Part shown: in pieces, positions 17,776 through 28,062 of the stretch
Layout: every line of letters starts with the position of its first letter
Numbering within the stretch: position 1 is the stretch's first letter
DNA from: Methylococcus capsulatus
Lineage (GTDB): Bacteria; Pseudomonadota; Gammaproteobacteria; Methylococcales; Methylococcaceae
Assembly (NCBI RefSeq): GCF_036864975.1
Contig: NZ_CP104311.1
Coordinates: 2,024,001-2,088,000, forward strand
Direction: 5' to 3'
Length of the DNA stretch: 64,000 nucleotides
The notes under the pieces: generated by a model
What the model saw: the letters and a program-made list of their open reading frames with translations, nothing else
What the model was told of the DNA's origin: nothing
Databases searched by the model: none
Program-made: the position numbers and the translations under genes

Positions 17776-19802
17776 CAGGGCGCGCGGGCGAAAGTCCGGA
17801 TGCCGTCGGGGTGAGCGAGGAGCCGTTCCGCCACCCGTACGGCACCCTTCACCGTGAGGTGGTTGCCGTCGAATCGGTAGATCAGGTCGGCTTTGTGATA
17901 GGCGTAGCAATACTGCGCATCGCACAAGACCGTTGCCGGGTCGAACAGCCGGACCTTGTCCGGAAAGCGGGCCGCGGCTTCTTCGATCAGGCCGCGTGCG
18001 AGGGCCTGGTCCCGTTCATGGACGGACCGCGGGATCTGGCAGCCGCTGTCCGGGCTCCGCGGAAGCAAGGGACGCAGCAGCGAATAACAGGCGGTCATGA
18101 CGGTCCGGTCCATGTCCGGGTTGTCCAGGCTGAGGATGACAAACTTGTTCGCCCGCAGCAGGCGCTCTAAGGTGTCCGAAAGGCCGATGCGGAACAGGCC
18201 GGCCGCGCCTGGGGACTCGCCGGTTTGAGTACGCCGCAGCGTCATGCCGCCGTCCAGATACTGCTTGTAGTATGCCGCGATGATCACCGTGGTGATTTCC
18301 GGCGTCCGTGCGATGAAGTCGATCGCATTGCCCACGAAGGGTTGGCAGCTGGCGCTCCTGCCATTTTTCCTGATCGTGTCCACTCCGACAAAGGGTAGGC
18401 AGCTGCCGCGTCCGAGGTTGATCACAGTTTCCGGCCGGGCCGTTGCAGTCGCCAAGCCCTGGTAGAGCATGTTGCCGTGGGAGTCGCCGATCACCGCGGT
18501 CAGCGGCTGGTCCTTGGGCAAGTCGCCGAGCTGGAAGAAGTCCTCGCCCGGTCTGAATTTCCCCTGGAACAGCTCCTTGGCGATGCCGTTGCTGCGGTAG
18601 CCGTCCGCGGCCAGGCGGGGCGGGTCGCGGTCGATCTTCAGGCGGACGTCGGCGAGTGCGGGGCGCTCCGGCAGGCCGTCGGCACGGTACACGGTCAGGC
18701 CCAGCAGGCCGGCGCAGGCGAGTAGGCTCCACAGCGCCAGCAGTTTGACTCGTTGCAACTCAGGAGCGCCGAAACGCAGTGGGCGTTCGACGTAGCGAAA
18801 GGTCAGCCAGGCCAGTAGCAAAGCGGCGGCGACGAGGACCGCGGCACGGTGATGCAGTGGTTCGCCCGAGCGCAGGATCAGCCCGAACGACAGCAGGAGC
18901 CAGTGCCAGAGATAGAGGGGGTAGCTGATGACCCCGATGAAGACCATCGGACGGCTGGCGAGCAGCCGCCGGTTGACCCAGGTGCCCTGGCCGGCGCCGA
19001 TCAGCAACAGGGCGCCCAACGTGGGCAAGAGCGCCCAGGCACCGGGAAAATCCTTGTCTTTGTCCAAAACGAAGACTGCCGCGGCGAGCAGCAGCATCCC
19101 GGCTACGGCCTGCAATTGGTGGCGCGTGCTGGTCAAAGGCTTGGCGGTGGCTCGCCGGAAATGGACGTAGGCCAGGGTGCTTCCGCCCAACAGTTCCCAA
19201 AAGCGGGTGAAGGGCAGGAAGAAAGCAGAGGCGGCGTCGCTGTGGACCAAGTACAGATTGCCGCCGAAAGAAACGACCGCGAGCGTGAGCAAGGTATAGG
19301 CCGGATTGGCCCGGAGACGCCACAGCAACGCCATGAGCAGCGGGTAGACCAGGTAGAACTGCTCTTCAATGCCCAGAGACCACAGGTGCAGCAGGGGCTT
19401 GAATTCGGCCGCCGTGTCGAAATAGCCCGATTCGCGCCATAGCACCAGGTTGGAAACAAAACCGGCGCCGGCGGCGACATGTTTTCCCAGGGCCTGGTAT
19501 TCGTCGGCCAGCAGCGCGAACCAGCCGAAGGCCAGGCCGCCCAGCAGGACCGTGATCAGCGCGGGGAAGATGCGTCGGGCCCGGCGTGCATAGAAGTCGG
19601 TCAGGCTGAAACTGCCGGCATCGAGGTTCCTGAAGATGATGCCACCGATCAGGTAGCCGGAAATGACAAAGAAAACGTCGACGCCGACGAAGCCGCCCGG
19701 CAGCGAACGCGGATAGGCGTGAAAGACGATGACGGCCAGGATGGCGATCGCGCGCAAACCGTCGATGTCGGGGCGATAGGCGAGATGTCTGTGGGTATGC
19801 AT
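17775..19802 (-). CDS. OafA-type acyltransferase with C-terminal SGNH domain
   Basis: A 675-residue membrane acyltransferase. The N-terminal acyltransferase 3 domain (residues 1-360) begins YRPDIDGLRAIAILAVIVFH with the essential His, has FFVISGYLIGGII and RRARRIFPAL, and carries about ten membrane helices. The C-terminal part is a periplasmic SGNH hydrolase-like domain with block I Ser in AVIGDSHGNML and the Asp/His pair in RFDGNHLTVKGA. Such fusions O-acetylate O-antigen, exopolysaccharide or other glycans. It is coupled to the downstream membrane glycosyltransferase-like gene. Confidence 0.9.
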   Translation of the reverse strand: MHTHRHLAYRPDIDGLRAIAILAVIVFHAYPRSLPGGFVGVDVFFVISGYLIGGIIFRNLDAGSFSLTDFYARRARRIFPALITVLLGGLAFGWFALLADEYQALGKHVAAGAGFVSNLVLWRESGYFDTAAEFKPLLHLWSLGIEEQFYLVYPLLMALLWRLRANPAYTLLTLAVVSFGGNLYLVHSDAASAFFLPFTRFWELLGGSTLAYVHFRRATAKPLTSTRHQLQAVAGMLLLAAAVFVLDKDKDFPGAWALLPTLGALLLIGAGQGTWVNRRLLASRPMVFIGVISYPLYLWHWLLLSFGLILRSGEPLHHRAAVLVAAALLLAWLTFRYVERPLRFGAPELQRVKLLALWSLLACAGLLGLTVYRADGLPERPALADVRLKIDRDPPRLAADGYRSNGIAKELFQGKFRPGEDFFQLGDLPKDQPLTAVIGDSHGNMLYQGLATATARPETVINLGRGSCLPFVGVDTIRKNGRSASCQPFVGNAIDFIARTPEITTVIIAAYYKQYLDGGMTLRRTQTGESPGAAGLFRIGLSDTLERLLRANKFVILSLDNPDMDRTVMTACYSLLRPLLPRSPDSGCQIPRSVHERDQALARGLIEEAAARFPDKVRLFDPATVLCDAQYCYAYHKADLIYRFDGNHLTVKGAVRVAERLLAHPDGIRTFARAP

Positions 19803-20008
19803 GTCCGGTTCAACGGCGCTCCGGTCGACGCGTCCGGCATGAGCCCGGTGCGGGCATGCCGGCGGCAGGGTAATGGCTGCGCTTTGCCAGGGGCGGCGAC
19901 GGCGGCCGAGACGACGTATGTGCTTGTCGGCGTTGTAACTTCACCGTGGGTTGGGCATCATTGTAACGATGGCCGCCAGGCATTTCGAGATTTCCCCACT
20001 TTTCCCCC

Positions 20009-21814
20009 ATGAAACATTCAGCTACGGAATCCAAACCGCTGTCGAGCGGACTGGCCATCTACCGCCGCCTGCTCCGCTACGGATATCCGTACTGGAAGTC
20101 GTTTTTCGTCGCCGTACTAGCGATGATCGCCTACGCCGCCATCACGCCCTTTTTCGCCAAGCTGATCCAGCCGCTGATCGACGGCAGCTTCATCGACAAC
20201 GATCCGACGGTACTGCGCCATGTGTCCCTGATGCTGATCGGTCTCTCGGTCCTGCGCGGCATCGCCGGCTTCCTGAGCGATTACTGCTCCGGCTCGGTCG
20301 GACGGCGCGTGATCGCCGATCTGCGCCGGGACATCTTCGACCAGCTGCTGAATCTGCCTTGCGGTTTCTACGACAATGCCTCGGGCGGCCAGCTCCTGTC
20401 CAAACTGCTCTATAACACCGAGCAGGTCTCGGCCTCGCTCCAACAGGGTATCATCACCTGCATCCGCGAAGGCTTCACCGTCGTCGGTCTGATGGCACTG
20501 ATGGTTTACCAGAACCTGGTGCTGTCCCTGGTGTTCCTGGTGCTGGGGCCGGTGCTGGGGCTGAGCGTCCGCTTCGTGAGCAAGCGGTTCCGTCGCTTGA
20601 GCATGCGCATCCAGGAATCCATGGGCAAGGTGAGTCATGTGACCCAGGAGGTCATCGATGCCCAGCGCATCGTCAAAGTGTTCAACGGCAAAGCCTACGA
20701 GGCCGCCAAATTTGCCAGAGAGAACGATCGCAACCAAAAGCGGCAGATGAAGCTGATCGCCACCGATGCCCTGGGGGGCGGCGTGATCCATCTCATCAGC
20801 GTCGCCGGTGTGGCGGGCATCCTCTATGTGGTGTCGCTCGATTCCGTACGGCAGACGATCACGCCCGGCAGTCTCATGGCGTTCATTGCCGCGATGGCGA
20901 TGATGTTGAGCCCCATCCGTCGGCTCAGCCAGGTGGTCTCGGTCATGCAGCGCGGCATCGCCGCCGGCGACAGCATCTTCGCCATGCTCGACCTGCCGAG
21001 GGAGCGCGACCAGGGCCGGATCAGCCTGAAGCACGCCCGCGGTTCGATCGAGTACCGGCACGTCAGTCTGGTGTATGACGACCGCCATGGTGCCGCGGTC
21101 GACGACGTCTCGCTCGTCATCCCGGCGGGCAAGACCGTGGCCTTGGTGGGCCAGTCGGGCAGCGGGAAGACGTCGCTGGTGCGCCTCCTGCCGCGTCTCT
21201 ACGAGGCGACGGCCGGGGAGATCCTGATCGACGGGTATGACATCCGCGAACTGACACTGGAAAGCCTGCGCCGGCAGATCGCGTATGTCGGCCAGGAAGT
21301 GACGCTGTTCAACGATACCGTTGCCAACAACATCGCTTACGGCTGTCTGGACAGCGTGGGTCTCGACGCCGTGCGCGAGGCCGCACGGGCTGCGAATGCG
21401 CTGGATTTCATCGAGGCGCTGCCGCGCGGATTCGACACCCTCGTCGGCCAGCAAGGCATCGTTCTGTCGGGCGGCCAGCGTCAGCGTATTGCCATTGCGC
21501 GGGCCTTGCTTAAAAATGCCCCTATTCTGATTCTGGACGAGGCGACCTCGGCGCTGGACGCCGAATCCGAGCGCTACGTGCAACAGGCGCTAGAAGTCCT
21601 GATGCGGAACCGGACGACGCTGGTGATCGCGCACCGGCTTTCCACCATCCAGAATGCGGACCAGATTTGCGTGATGCGCGGCGGGCGCATCATCGAGTGC
21701 GGCACCCACGCCCAGCTCATGGCGGCGCGTGGCGGTTATGCCGATCTCTATGCAATGCAATTCGGCTATTCGAGCGTGCCGGAAGCGGTGGCGGTGCACG
21801 CTGTCAGTCGTTAA
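20009..21814 (+). CDS. msbA: Lipid A export ABC transporter MsbA
   Basis: A 601-residue half-transporter: membrane domain with six helices (residues 25-320) followed by an ATPase domain. Walker A is GQSGSGKTSLVRLL, signature LSGGQRQRIAIARALL, Walker B ILILDEATSALD and H-loop VIAHRLSTI. The length and membrane-domain sequence (LLNLPCGFYDNASGGQLLSKLLYNTEQV) match MsbA, which flips lipid A-core to the outer leaflet of the inner membrane. No kdsB or lpxK lies next to it. The region upstream (19803-20008) contains a weak -35/-10 pair TTGTAA/CATCAT. Confidence 0.9.
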   Translation: MKHSATESKPLSSGLAIYRRLLRYGYPYWKSFFVAVLAMIAYAAITPFFAKLIQPLIDGSFIDNDPTVLRHVSLMLIGLSVLRGIAGFLSDYCSGSVGRRVIADLRRDIFDQLLNLPCGFYDNASGGQLLSKLLYNTEQVSASLQQGIITCIREGFTVVGLMALMVYQNLVLSLVFLVLGPVLGLSVRFVSKRFRRLSMRIQESMGKVSHVTQEVIDAQRIVKVFNGKAYEAAKFARENDRNQKRQMKLIATDALGGGVIHLISVAGVAGILYVVSLDSVRQTITPGSLMAFIAAMAMMLSPIRRLSQVVSVMQRGIAAGDSIFAMLDLPRERDQGRISLKHARGSIEYRHVSLVYDDRHGAAVDDVSLVIPAGKTVALVGQSGSGKTSLVRLLPRLYEATAGEILIDGYDIRELTLESLRRQIAYVGQEVTLFNDTVANNIAYGCLDSVGLDAVREAARAANALDFIEALPRGFDTLVGQQGIVLSGGQRQRIAIARALLKNAPILILDEATSALDAESERYVQQALEVLMRNRTTLVIAHRLSTIQNADQICVMRGGRIIECGTHAQLMAARGGYADLYAMQFGYSSVPEAVAVHAVSR

Positions 21815-21884
21815 CAGGGCCGGGCTGACCGGCGTGTGACAAGAACGGGGGCCCACCCCGCCAAGCATATCGAGGAGAGGCGTG

Positions 21885-22343
21885 ATGACCGACCTTCTGT
21901 TTGTCCTTCTGTTTGTCTTCACCGTGGTTTTTGTCGGTTATGTACTGTACGAGGTGTTCAAGACCGTGTCCCGGCCGGCGTCGACCGCCGAAACGCACTG
22001 GACCTGCGCACCGGAGGCGGTTGTGAAGCCGGCCGAAACCTTCCCCGAGCCGGCAGCCGAAGAACCCGCCGCGGCGGCCGCCGCCGAGGCCAAGGCGCCG
22101 GCCGTCGAGGAAGCGGCGACCGGAGGAGAGGAAAAGGCCGCTTCACTGCGCGACCCGGTCACGGGTGAAATTGCCGCGGTTCCCACCAATTACCGGTTCG
22201 CCAAGAAATGGATCAAGCAAGCTATGGTAACGGAAGGTCTGCTGGACCGGGTCTACAAAAACGCCGAGTTGGAAGGTGAGACGGCGCGCAAGGTCAAGGA
22301 AGCGCTCGAGCGTTTCAAGGGATTGGCCAAGTATCAGGGTTGA
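21885..22343 (+). CDS. Small single-pass membrane protein of unknown function
   Basis: A 152-residue protein with ATG preceded by GAGGAGAGG. One N-terminal membrane helix (LLFVLLFVFTVVFVGYVLY) is followed by an Ala/Pro/Glu-rich low-complexity linker (residues 45-90) and a basic helical C-terminus (NYRFAKKWIKQAMVTEGLLD, then a Lys/Glu-rich helix). The layout suggests a membrane-tethered adaptor, but I do not recognise the family. It lies between msbA and sucC on the same strand. Confidence 0.75.
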   Translation: MTDLLFVLLFVFTVVFVGYVLYEVFKTVSRPASTAETHWTCAPEAVVKPAETFPEPAAEEPAAAAAAEAKAPAVEEAATGGEEKAASLRDPVTGEIAAVPTNYRFAKKWIKQAMVTEGLLDRVYKNAELEGETARKVKEALERFKGLAKYQG

Positions 22344-22418
22344 ATCGAAGGTTCCGACGGTCTGAGCTTTTTCCATTTCTCGCAGCCGGTGGTGCAGATA
22401 ACGCTACCGGGTTCCCAT

Positions 22419-22462
22419 GGCGGGACGGGCGCTTGCTTCCCCATCCCGCCCTTCCGTTTTTT
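22419..22462 (+). terminator. Hairpin and T-run in the sucC leader
   Basis: Perfect arms GGCGGGA (22419-22425) and TCCCGCC (22444-22450), with inner GGG/CCC pairing possible, are followed six bases later by TTTTTT (22457-22462). This could terminate the upstream gene. It ends only 11 bases before the sucC ATG, so a transcript continuing into sucC would carry it next to the ribosome binding site. It may be a terminator or a regulatory leader. Confidence 0.45.
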
Positions 22463-22473
22463 CAGGTCGATAC

Positions 22474-23630
<1,157 letters not shown>

Positions 23631-23634
<4 letters not shown>

Positions 23635-24509
23635 GCATCCTGATCGACAAGAACACCCGCGTCATCTGCCAGGGTTTCACCGGCCGGCAGGCGACTTTCC
23701 ATTCCCGCCAGTGCCTGGACTACGGTACGCAACTGGTGGGCGGTGTGACCCCCGGCAAGGGTGGCAGCCGCCATTTGGGCCTGCCGGTGTTCAACACTGT
23801 GCGCGAAGCGGCCGCTGCCACCGGCGCGAACGCCAGCATGATCTACGTGCCCCCGCCATTCGCGGCGGATGCCATCCTGGAGGCCGCCGAGGCGGGGATT
23901 TCGGTGATCGTTTGCATTACCGAGGGCATCCCCGTCCTGCACATGCTCAGAGTCAAGGCGGCGCTGGCTTCCTACGGTGCGGTGCTGATCGGGCCGAACT
24001 GTCCGGGCATCATCACGCCCGACGAATGCAAGATCGGCATCATGCCCGGTTTCATCCATCGAAAGGGCAGCATCGGCATCGTTTCACGCTCCGGCACCCT
24101 GACCTATGAGGCGGTGTACCAGACCACCCAGGTCGGTTTGGGCCAGAGCACCTGCGTCGGCATCGGCGGCGATCCGATCAAGGGACTGGATTTCATCGAG
24201 GTGCTCGGCATGTTCGAGGAGGACCCGGACACCGCCGGCATCATCGTGGTGGGTGAGATTGGCGGCAGCGCCGAGGAAGAAGCGGCCGAGTTCATCCACG
24301 CCCATGTCAGCAAGCCGGTGGTCGGCTACATCGCCGGTCTGACCGCGCCGCCCGGGAAACGCATGGGCCATGCCGGCGCCATCATCACCGGCGGCACGGG
24401 GACCGGCGCAAGCAAGGTGGAGGCGATGCGCCGGGCGGGCGTCGAGATGGTCGATTCGCTGTCCGATATGGGACGGCGCATGCTGGACATCCTGAAAACG
24501 GAACGTTGA
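23631..24509 (+). CDS. sucD: Succinate-CoA ligase alpha subunit
   Basis: A 292-residue subunit with an N-terminal CoA-binding Rossmann domain ([20 protein letters not shown]) and a C-terminal ligase domain. The phosphorylated His is in [17 protein letters not shown] and the CoA/phosphate loop in [14 protein letters not shown]. Length and both motifs are normal. It is coupled to sucC by an ATGA overlap. sucAB and other TCA genes are not present. As with sucC, a malate-CoA ligase alternative cannot be wholly excluded. Confidence 0.9.
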
Positions 24510-24512
24510 CAC

Positions 24513-26405
24513 GTGGCGAGCGACAACTCGGGCCCAGCGGGCGTGGACGACGCCGAGCAATTTGAGTTCATGATTGGACTGGCCGTACGCAACGCTATCG
24601 CGACGGATGATCCCGACGGATTTCTGGACTGGTTCGCGCGGTTTTTGACGCGGGGCGACTTCTTTCCGAAATTCTCGGAGCGGATGGGAGCGGTCGAGGC
24701 GACGCGGTCGATGGCGGCGGTACTGGGTCGTATCATCTGGAACCGCACGCCCAGGCTGGATAACCATTTCCGGCCCCGTCCCCTGCCCAAGCCCGAGCGT
24801 AACCAGCCCTGCATCTGCGGCTCGGGCCGCAAGTACAAGCAGTGTTGCGGACTGATCGCTCCGGCCCTGGAGGCGCAATTCGAACATCTCAGTTTGCTGC
24901 GCTACGTCCTGGATACGCTTCCGGAGAAGGCGTTCCCGAATCTGCCGTTTGACTACATGTGCAAGGAGGAGCTGGCCTTCGTCGCGCAGGATTGGATCGA
25001 AGAGGGGCGTCACAAGCGGGCCGCGCGGCTCCTTGAATCGCTGTTCGACGAAATCGAGGCGCTGGATGAACGTGCGGAGAGGGCATTCGATCTGCTCAAC
25101 GACTGCTACCTCGAATTGGGCAATCCCCGCAGGAAGGAACGGCTGATCGACAAGGTGCTCACTTCGTCGAACCGTGCCTTGCGTAGTGCGGCCCTCCATC
25201 GGCGCATCGTCGGCCTGTTCGACCGGGGGGATCAGGCCGGTGCGTGGCATTTGTTCCAGGAGGCGCAGCGCTTCGATCCCGATAATCCGGCGCTGGCGCA
25301 GCTCGAGATCACACTGCTGATGTTCAGCGGCGATCTGGAGCAAGCCAGGGCGCGTGCACGTTTCTGGTTGGCCCGCATGGAGCGCGATCGGGGACGGGAT
25401 CACAGCGGTTTGACCAACTGGCTGCGCGGCGTGGTCGGCGATGTCGAGAGATCCACCCAGGAGGCTTTCGCGGCAGGTGCGCCTTGGCTGGGGACTTTGT
25501 TCAGACTGGTGGCGGAGCTGCCTCCGCCCGAATGCCATTACCGAGTGGAACTGGATGGTGACTCGGCCGGCCTGCTGGTCGAAGACGCCAGCCTTCGGAA
25601 AATCGGACAGCAGTGGGGACGGTTCTTCCCTGCAGCGAAACCGATGTCGGCTCTGGCAGAGCCGGACGTCGCCGAGGTATGGGAGGATCTGTCCTGGCTC
25701 ACTTGGCTGGAACGTAATCCCTTGGCCTGGCAGGACTTCAATGTGCTCGATGATCTGGTCATGGCCCTGGGCGGACTGGAGTTCATGCATGAGGAGATGC
25801 GCATCCGCCTGCGGGAGCGCTTGCTGAATCGCTCCGTCGAGTTATTGCGTCTGGTACTGGCGAAGAATCGGGCGGAAGGTTCCAAGCTGGAGTGGGGATT
25901 TCAGCAAAACCGTCCGGCGATGCGCCTGCTGGCGACCTGCATCCATGAACATCTCGCCGACGGCCGGTCCGAAGCGGCCGTGGCGTTGATGGAGTGGATG
26001 GTCGGCACGCTCAATCCACATGACAACCACGGTTTCCGTGAGAACCTGGTGCGCGCCTACCTCGACACGGGCAGGCCCGAAAAAGCCGTGGCGCTTTCGG
26101 ACCGCTACCCCAACGATTTTCCAGCCCTGCAACTGAATCGTATCCTCGCCTTGTATCAAAGCGGGCGGATCGGCGATGCGGAGGCGGAGCTCAAGTCGCT
26201 GCATGCGTCCTACCCGGAACTGCTGAGAATGCTGGTGGCGGAAAAACCACGCAAGCCCAAGCTCCACGAAGGCTATGTAAGCTTGGGCGGCAAAGACGCC
26301 GCCTGGTATTACCGCCAGAACTGCCGGTCGTTGTGGGAGCAATCCGGAGCTTTGGGCTGGGCAGCCGATCTCGGCCTGGTTTCTCCGTCTAAGGTCCGGT
26401 CATGA
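24513..26405 (+). CDS. SEC-C motif protein with helical-repeat (TPR-like) body
   Basis: A 630-residue protein of unknown function using a GTG start three bases after the sucD stop. A compact SEC-C zinc-binding motif, QPCICGSGRKYKQCCG (about residues 95-112, spacing CxC...CC), is the module found at the SecA C-terminus, where it contacts SecB and ribosomes. The rest is helical, with TPR-like stretches (RAARLLESLFDEIEALDERA; AGAWHLFQEAQRFDPDNPAL; RIGDAEAELKSLHASYPELL). Large SEC-C/TPR proteins are widespread and uncharacterised. The tight spacing to sucCD is notable. Confidence 0.78.
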   Translation: MASDNSGPAGVDDAEQFEFMIGLAVRNAIATDDPDGFLDWFARFLTRGDFFPKFSERMGAVEATRSMAAVLGRIIWNRTPRLDNHFRPRPLPKPERNQPCICGSGRKYKQCCGLIAPALEAQFEHLSLLRYVLDTLPEKAFPNLPFDYMCKEELAFVAQDWIEEGRHKRAARLLESLFDEIEALDERAERAFDLLNDCYLELGNPRRKERLIDKVLTSSNRALRSAALHRRIVGLFDRGDQAGAWHLFQEAQRFDPDNPALAQLEITLLMFSGDLEQARARARFWLARMERDRGRDHSGLTNWLRGVVGDVERSTQEAFAAGAPWLGTLFRLVAELPPPECHYRVELDGDSAGLLVEDASLRKIGQQWGRFFPAAKPMSALAEPDVAEVWEDLSWLTWLERNPLAWQDFNVLDDLVMALGGLEFMHEEMRIRLRERLLNRSVELLRLVLAKNRAEGSKLEWGFQQNRPAMRLLATCIHEHLADGRSEAAVALMEWMVGTLNPHDNHGFRENLVRAYLDTGRPEKAVALSDRYPNDFPALQLNRILALYQSGRIGDAEAELKSLHASYPELLRMLVAEKPRKPKLHEGYVSLGGKDAAWYYRQNCRSLWEQSGALGWAADLGLVSPSKVRS

Positions 26406-26442
26406 GAGCAGGACTTCACCGAGCCGGCACGGCGGGGAAGCC

Positions 26443-28062
26443 GTGAACCTGTCTATCGCCATCGCCCAGCTCGACTTCCTCGTCGGTGACGTCGGCGGGA
26501 ATGCCGAGCGGGTGTTCGCCGCCGCGGTCCGTGCACGTGACGGGCTGGGAGCCCACGCCGTGGTGTTCCCGGAGCTCGCCCTGGCCGGTTATCCGCCCGA
26601 TGATCTCATCCTGCGCCCCGATTTCCTGGCCGCCGTGGACACGGCGCTGACCGCCCTGGCCGGCCGGATACACGGGATCGATGTGATCGTCGGCTTTCCC
26701 GAGCGCCACGATGGCCTGCCTTTCAATAGCGCGGCCGTGCTGCGCGACGGCCGCATCCACAAGGTTTACCGCAAACAGATCCTGCCCAACTATGGCGTAT
26801 TCGACGAGAAACGGCATTTTTTGCCGGGCAACGCGCCTTGTGTGTTCGACCTCCGGGGTGTGCAGGTGGGGCTGACCATCTGCGAAGACGTCTGGTTTCC
26901 CGGGCCGGTCGAACAGGCCGCGACGGCTGGCGCCAGGCTGGTGCTGAACCTGAACGCCTCGCCTTTCCACGTCGGCAAGACGGTGGAACGCGAGCACGTG
27001 GTGCGCGAGCGCATCGCCACGGCGAGGGTGCCGCTGGTATACGCCAATCTGGTGGGCGGACAGGACGAGCTGGTGTTCGATGGCGGCTCGTTCGTGATGG
27101 ATGCCGCAGGCGGAGTGACCTATCGGGCGCCGCAGTTCGGCGAAACGCTGGACGTGGTCGGATTCGCTGTCGATGAAGGCGGAGTGTGCCCCTTGCCGGC
27201 CAGAATGGTCGGGCCCATGGAGGAGGTCGAGAGTGTTTACGCCGCGCTGGTGACAGGGATCCGCGATTACGTCGGGAAGAACGGATTCCGCGGCGCCGTG
27301 CTGGGGTTGTCCGGCGGCATCGATTCGGCGCTGACCCTGGCGCTGGCGGTGGACGCGCTGGGGGCGGACGCGGTCGTAGCAGTGCTGATGCCCTCGCGCT
27401 ACACCGCGGCCATCAGTGTCGAGGACGCGCGCCGTGAGGCCGAGACTCTGGGTGTGGCTTGGCATCTGATTCCTATCGAGCCTGTGTTCAGAAGCTTTCT
27501 GGAACTGCTGGCCGGACCCTTCGCCGGCGCGCCGGCGGACGTCACGGAAGAAAACATTCAGGCACGCTGCCGCGGTGTCATCTTGATGGCCCTGTCCAAC
27601 AAGCAGGGTCGGATCCTCCTGACCACCGGCAACAAGAGCGAGATGAGCGTGGGTTACGCGACCCTGTATGGCGACATGGCGGGTGGCTTCGCGCCGCTCA
27701 AGGACGTGTCCAAGCTGCTGGTCTACCGGCTGGCCGAGTACCGCAATGCGATTTCGCCGGTCATTCCGCCGCGGGTGATCGAGCGGGCACCCTCTGCCGA
27801 ATTGCGGCCGGACCAGAAGGATGAGGATTCGCTGCCGCCTTATGCCGTGCTCGATCCGATCCTGGCCCTGTATGTCGAGCAGGACCGTTCGATCGCGGAG
27901 ATCGTGGCCGCAGGTTACCCGGAAGATGTGGTGCGGCGGGTGGTCCGGCTGGTGGACCGCAACGAGTACAAGCGCCGCCAGGCACCACCCGGTATCAAGA
28001 TCACCCGCCGCGCCTTCGGCCGCGAACGGCGTTATCCCATTACCTGCGGTTTCGAGCGGTAG
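26443..28062 (+). CDS. nadE: Glutamine-dependent NAD+ synthase
   Basis: A 539-residue two-domain enzyme that converts nicotinic acid adenine dinucleotide to NAD+ using glutamine. The N-terminal nitrilase-like amidotransferase has its Glu in VVFPELALAGYPP, Lys in YRKQILPNYGVFDE and Cys in LTICEDVWFP. The C-terminal synthetase has the ATP-pyrophosphatase loop LGLSGGIDSALTLAL and the NaAD-binding TTGNKSEMSVGY with DMAGGFAPLKDV. The GTG start (VNLSIAIAQLDFLVGD) is right at the first strand. It overlaps the convergent kinase gene by 23 bases. Confidence 0.95.
   Translation: MNLSIAIAQLDFLVGDVGGNAERVFAAAVRARDGLGAHAVVFPELALAGYPPDDLILRPDFLAAVDTALTALAGRIHGIDVIVGFPERHDGLPFNSAAVLRDGRIHKVYRKQILPNYGVFDEKRHFLPGNAPCVFDLRGVQVGLTICEDVWFPGPVEQAATAGARLVLNLNASPFHVGKTVEREHVVRERIATARVPLVYANLVGGQDELVFDGGSFVMDAAGGVTYRAPQFGETLDVVGFAVDEGGVCPLPARMVGPMEEVESVYAALVTGIRDYVGKNGFRGAVLGLSGGIDSALTLALAVDALGADAVVAVLMPSRYTAAISVEDARREAETLGVAWHLIPIEPVFRSFLELLAGPFAGAPADVTEENIQARCRGVILMALSNKQGRILLTTGNKSEMSVGYATLYGDMAGGFAPLKDVSKLLVYRLAEYRNAISPVIPPRVIERAPSAELRPDQKDEDSLPPYAVLDPILALYVEQDRSIAEIVAAGYPEDVVRRVVRLVDRNEYKRRQAPPGIKITRRAFGRERRYPITCGFER

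Noticed and set aside
19933-19967. Two TTGTAAC copies 28 bases apart upstream of msbA, also seen in the PHO-box-like site
   Set aside because: Spacing is not the 11-base PHO period and the second half-site is lacking; likely coincidence.
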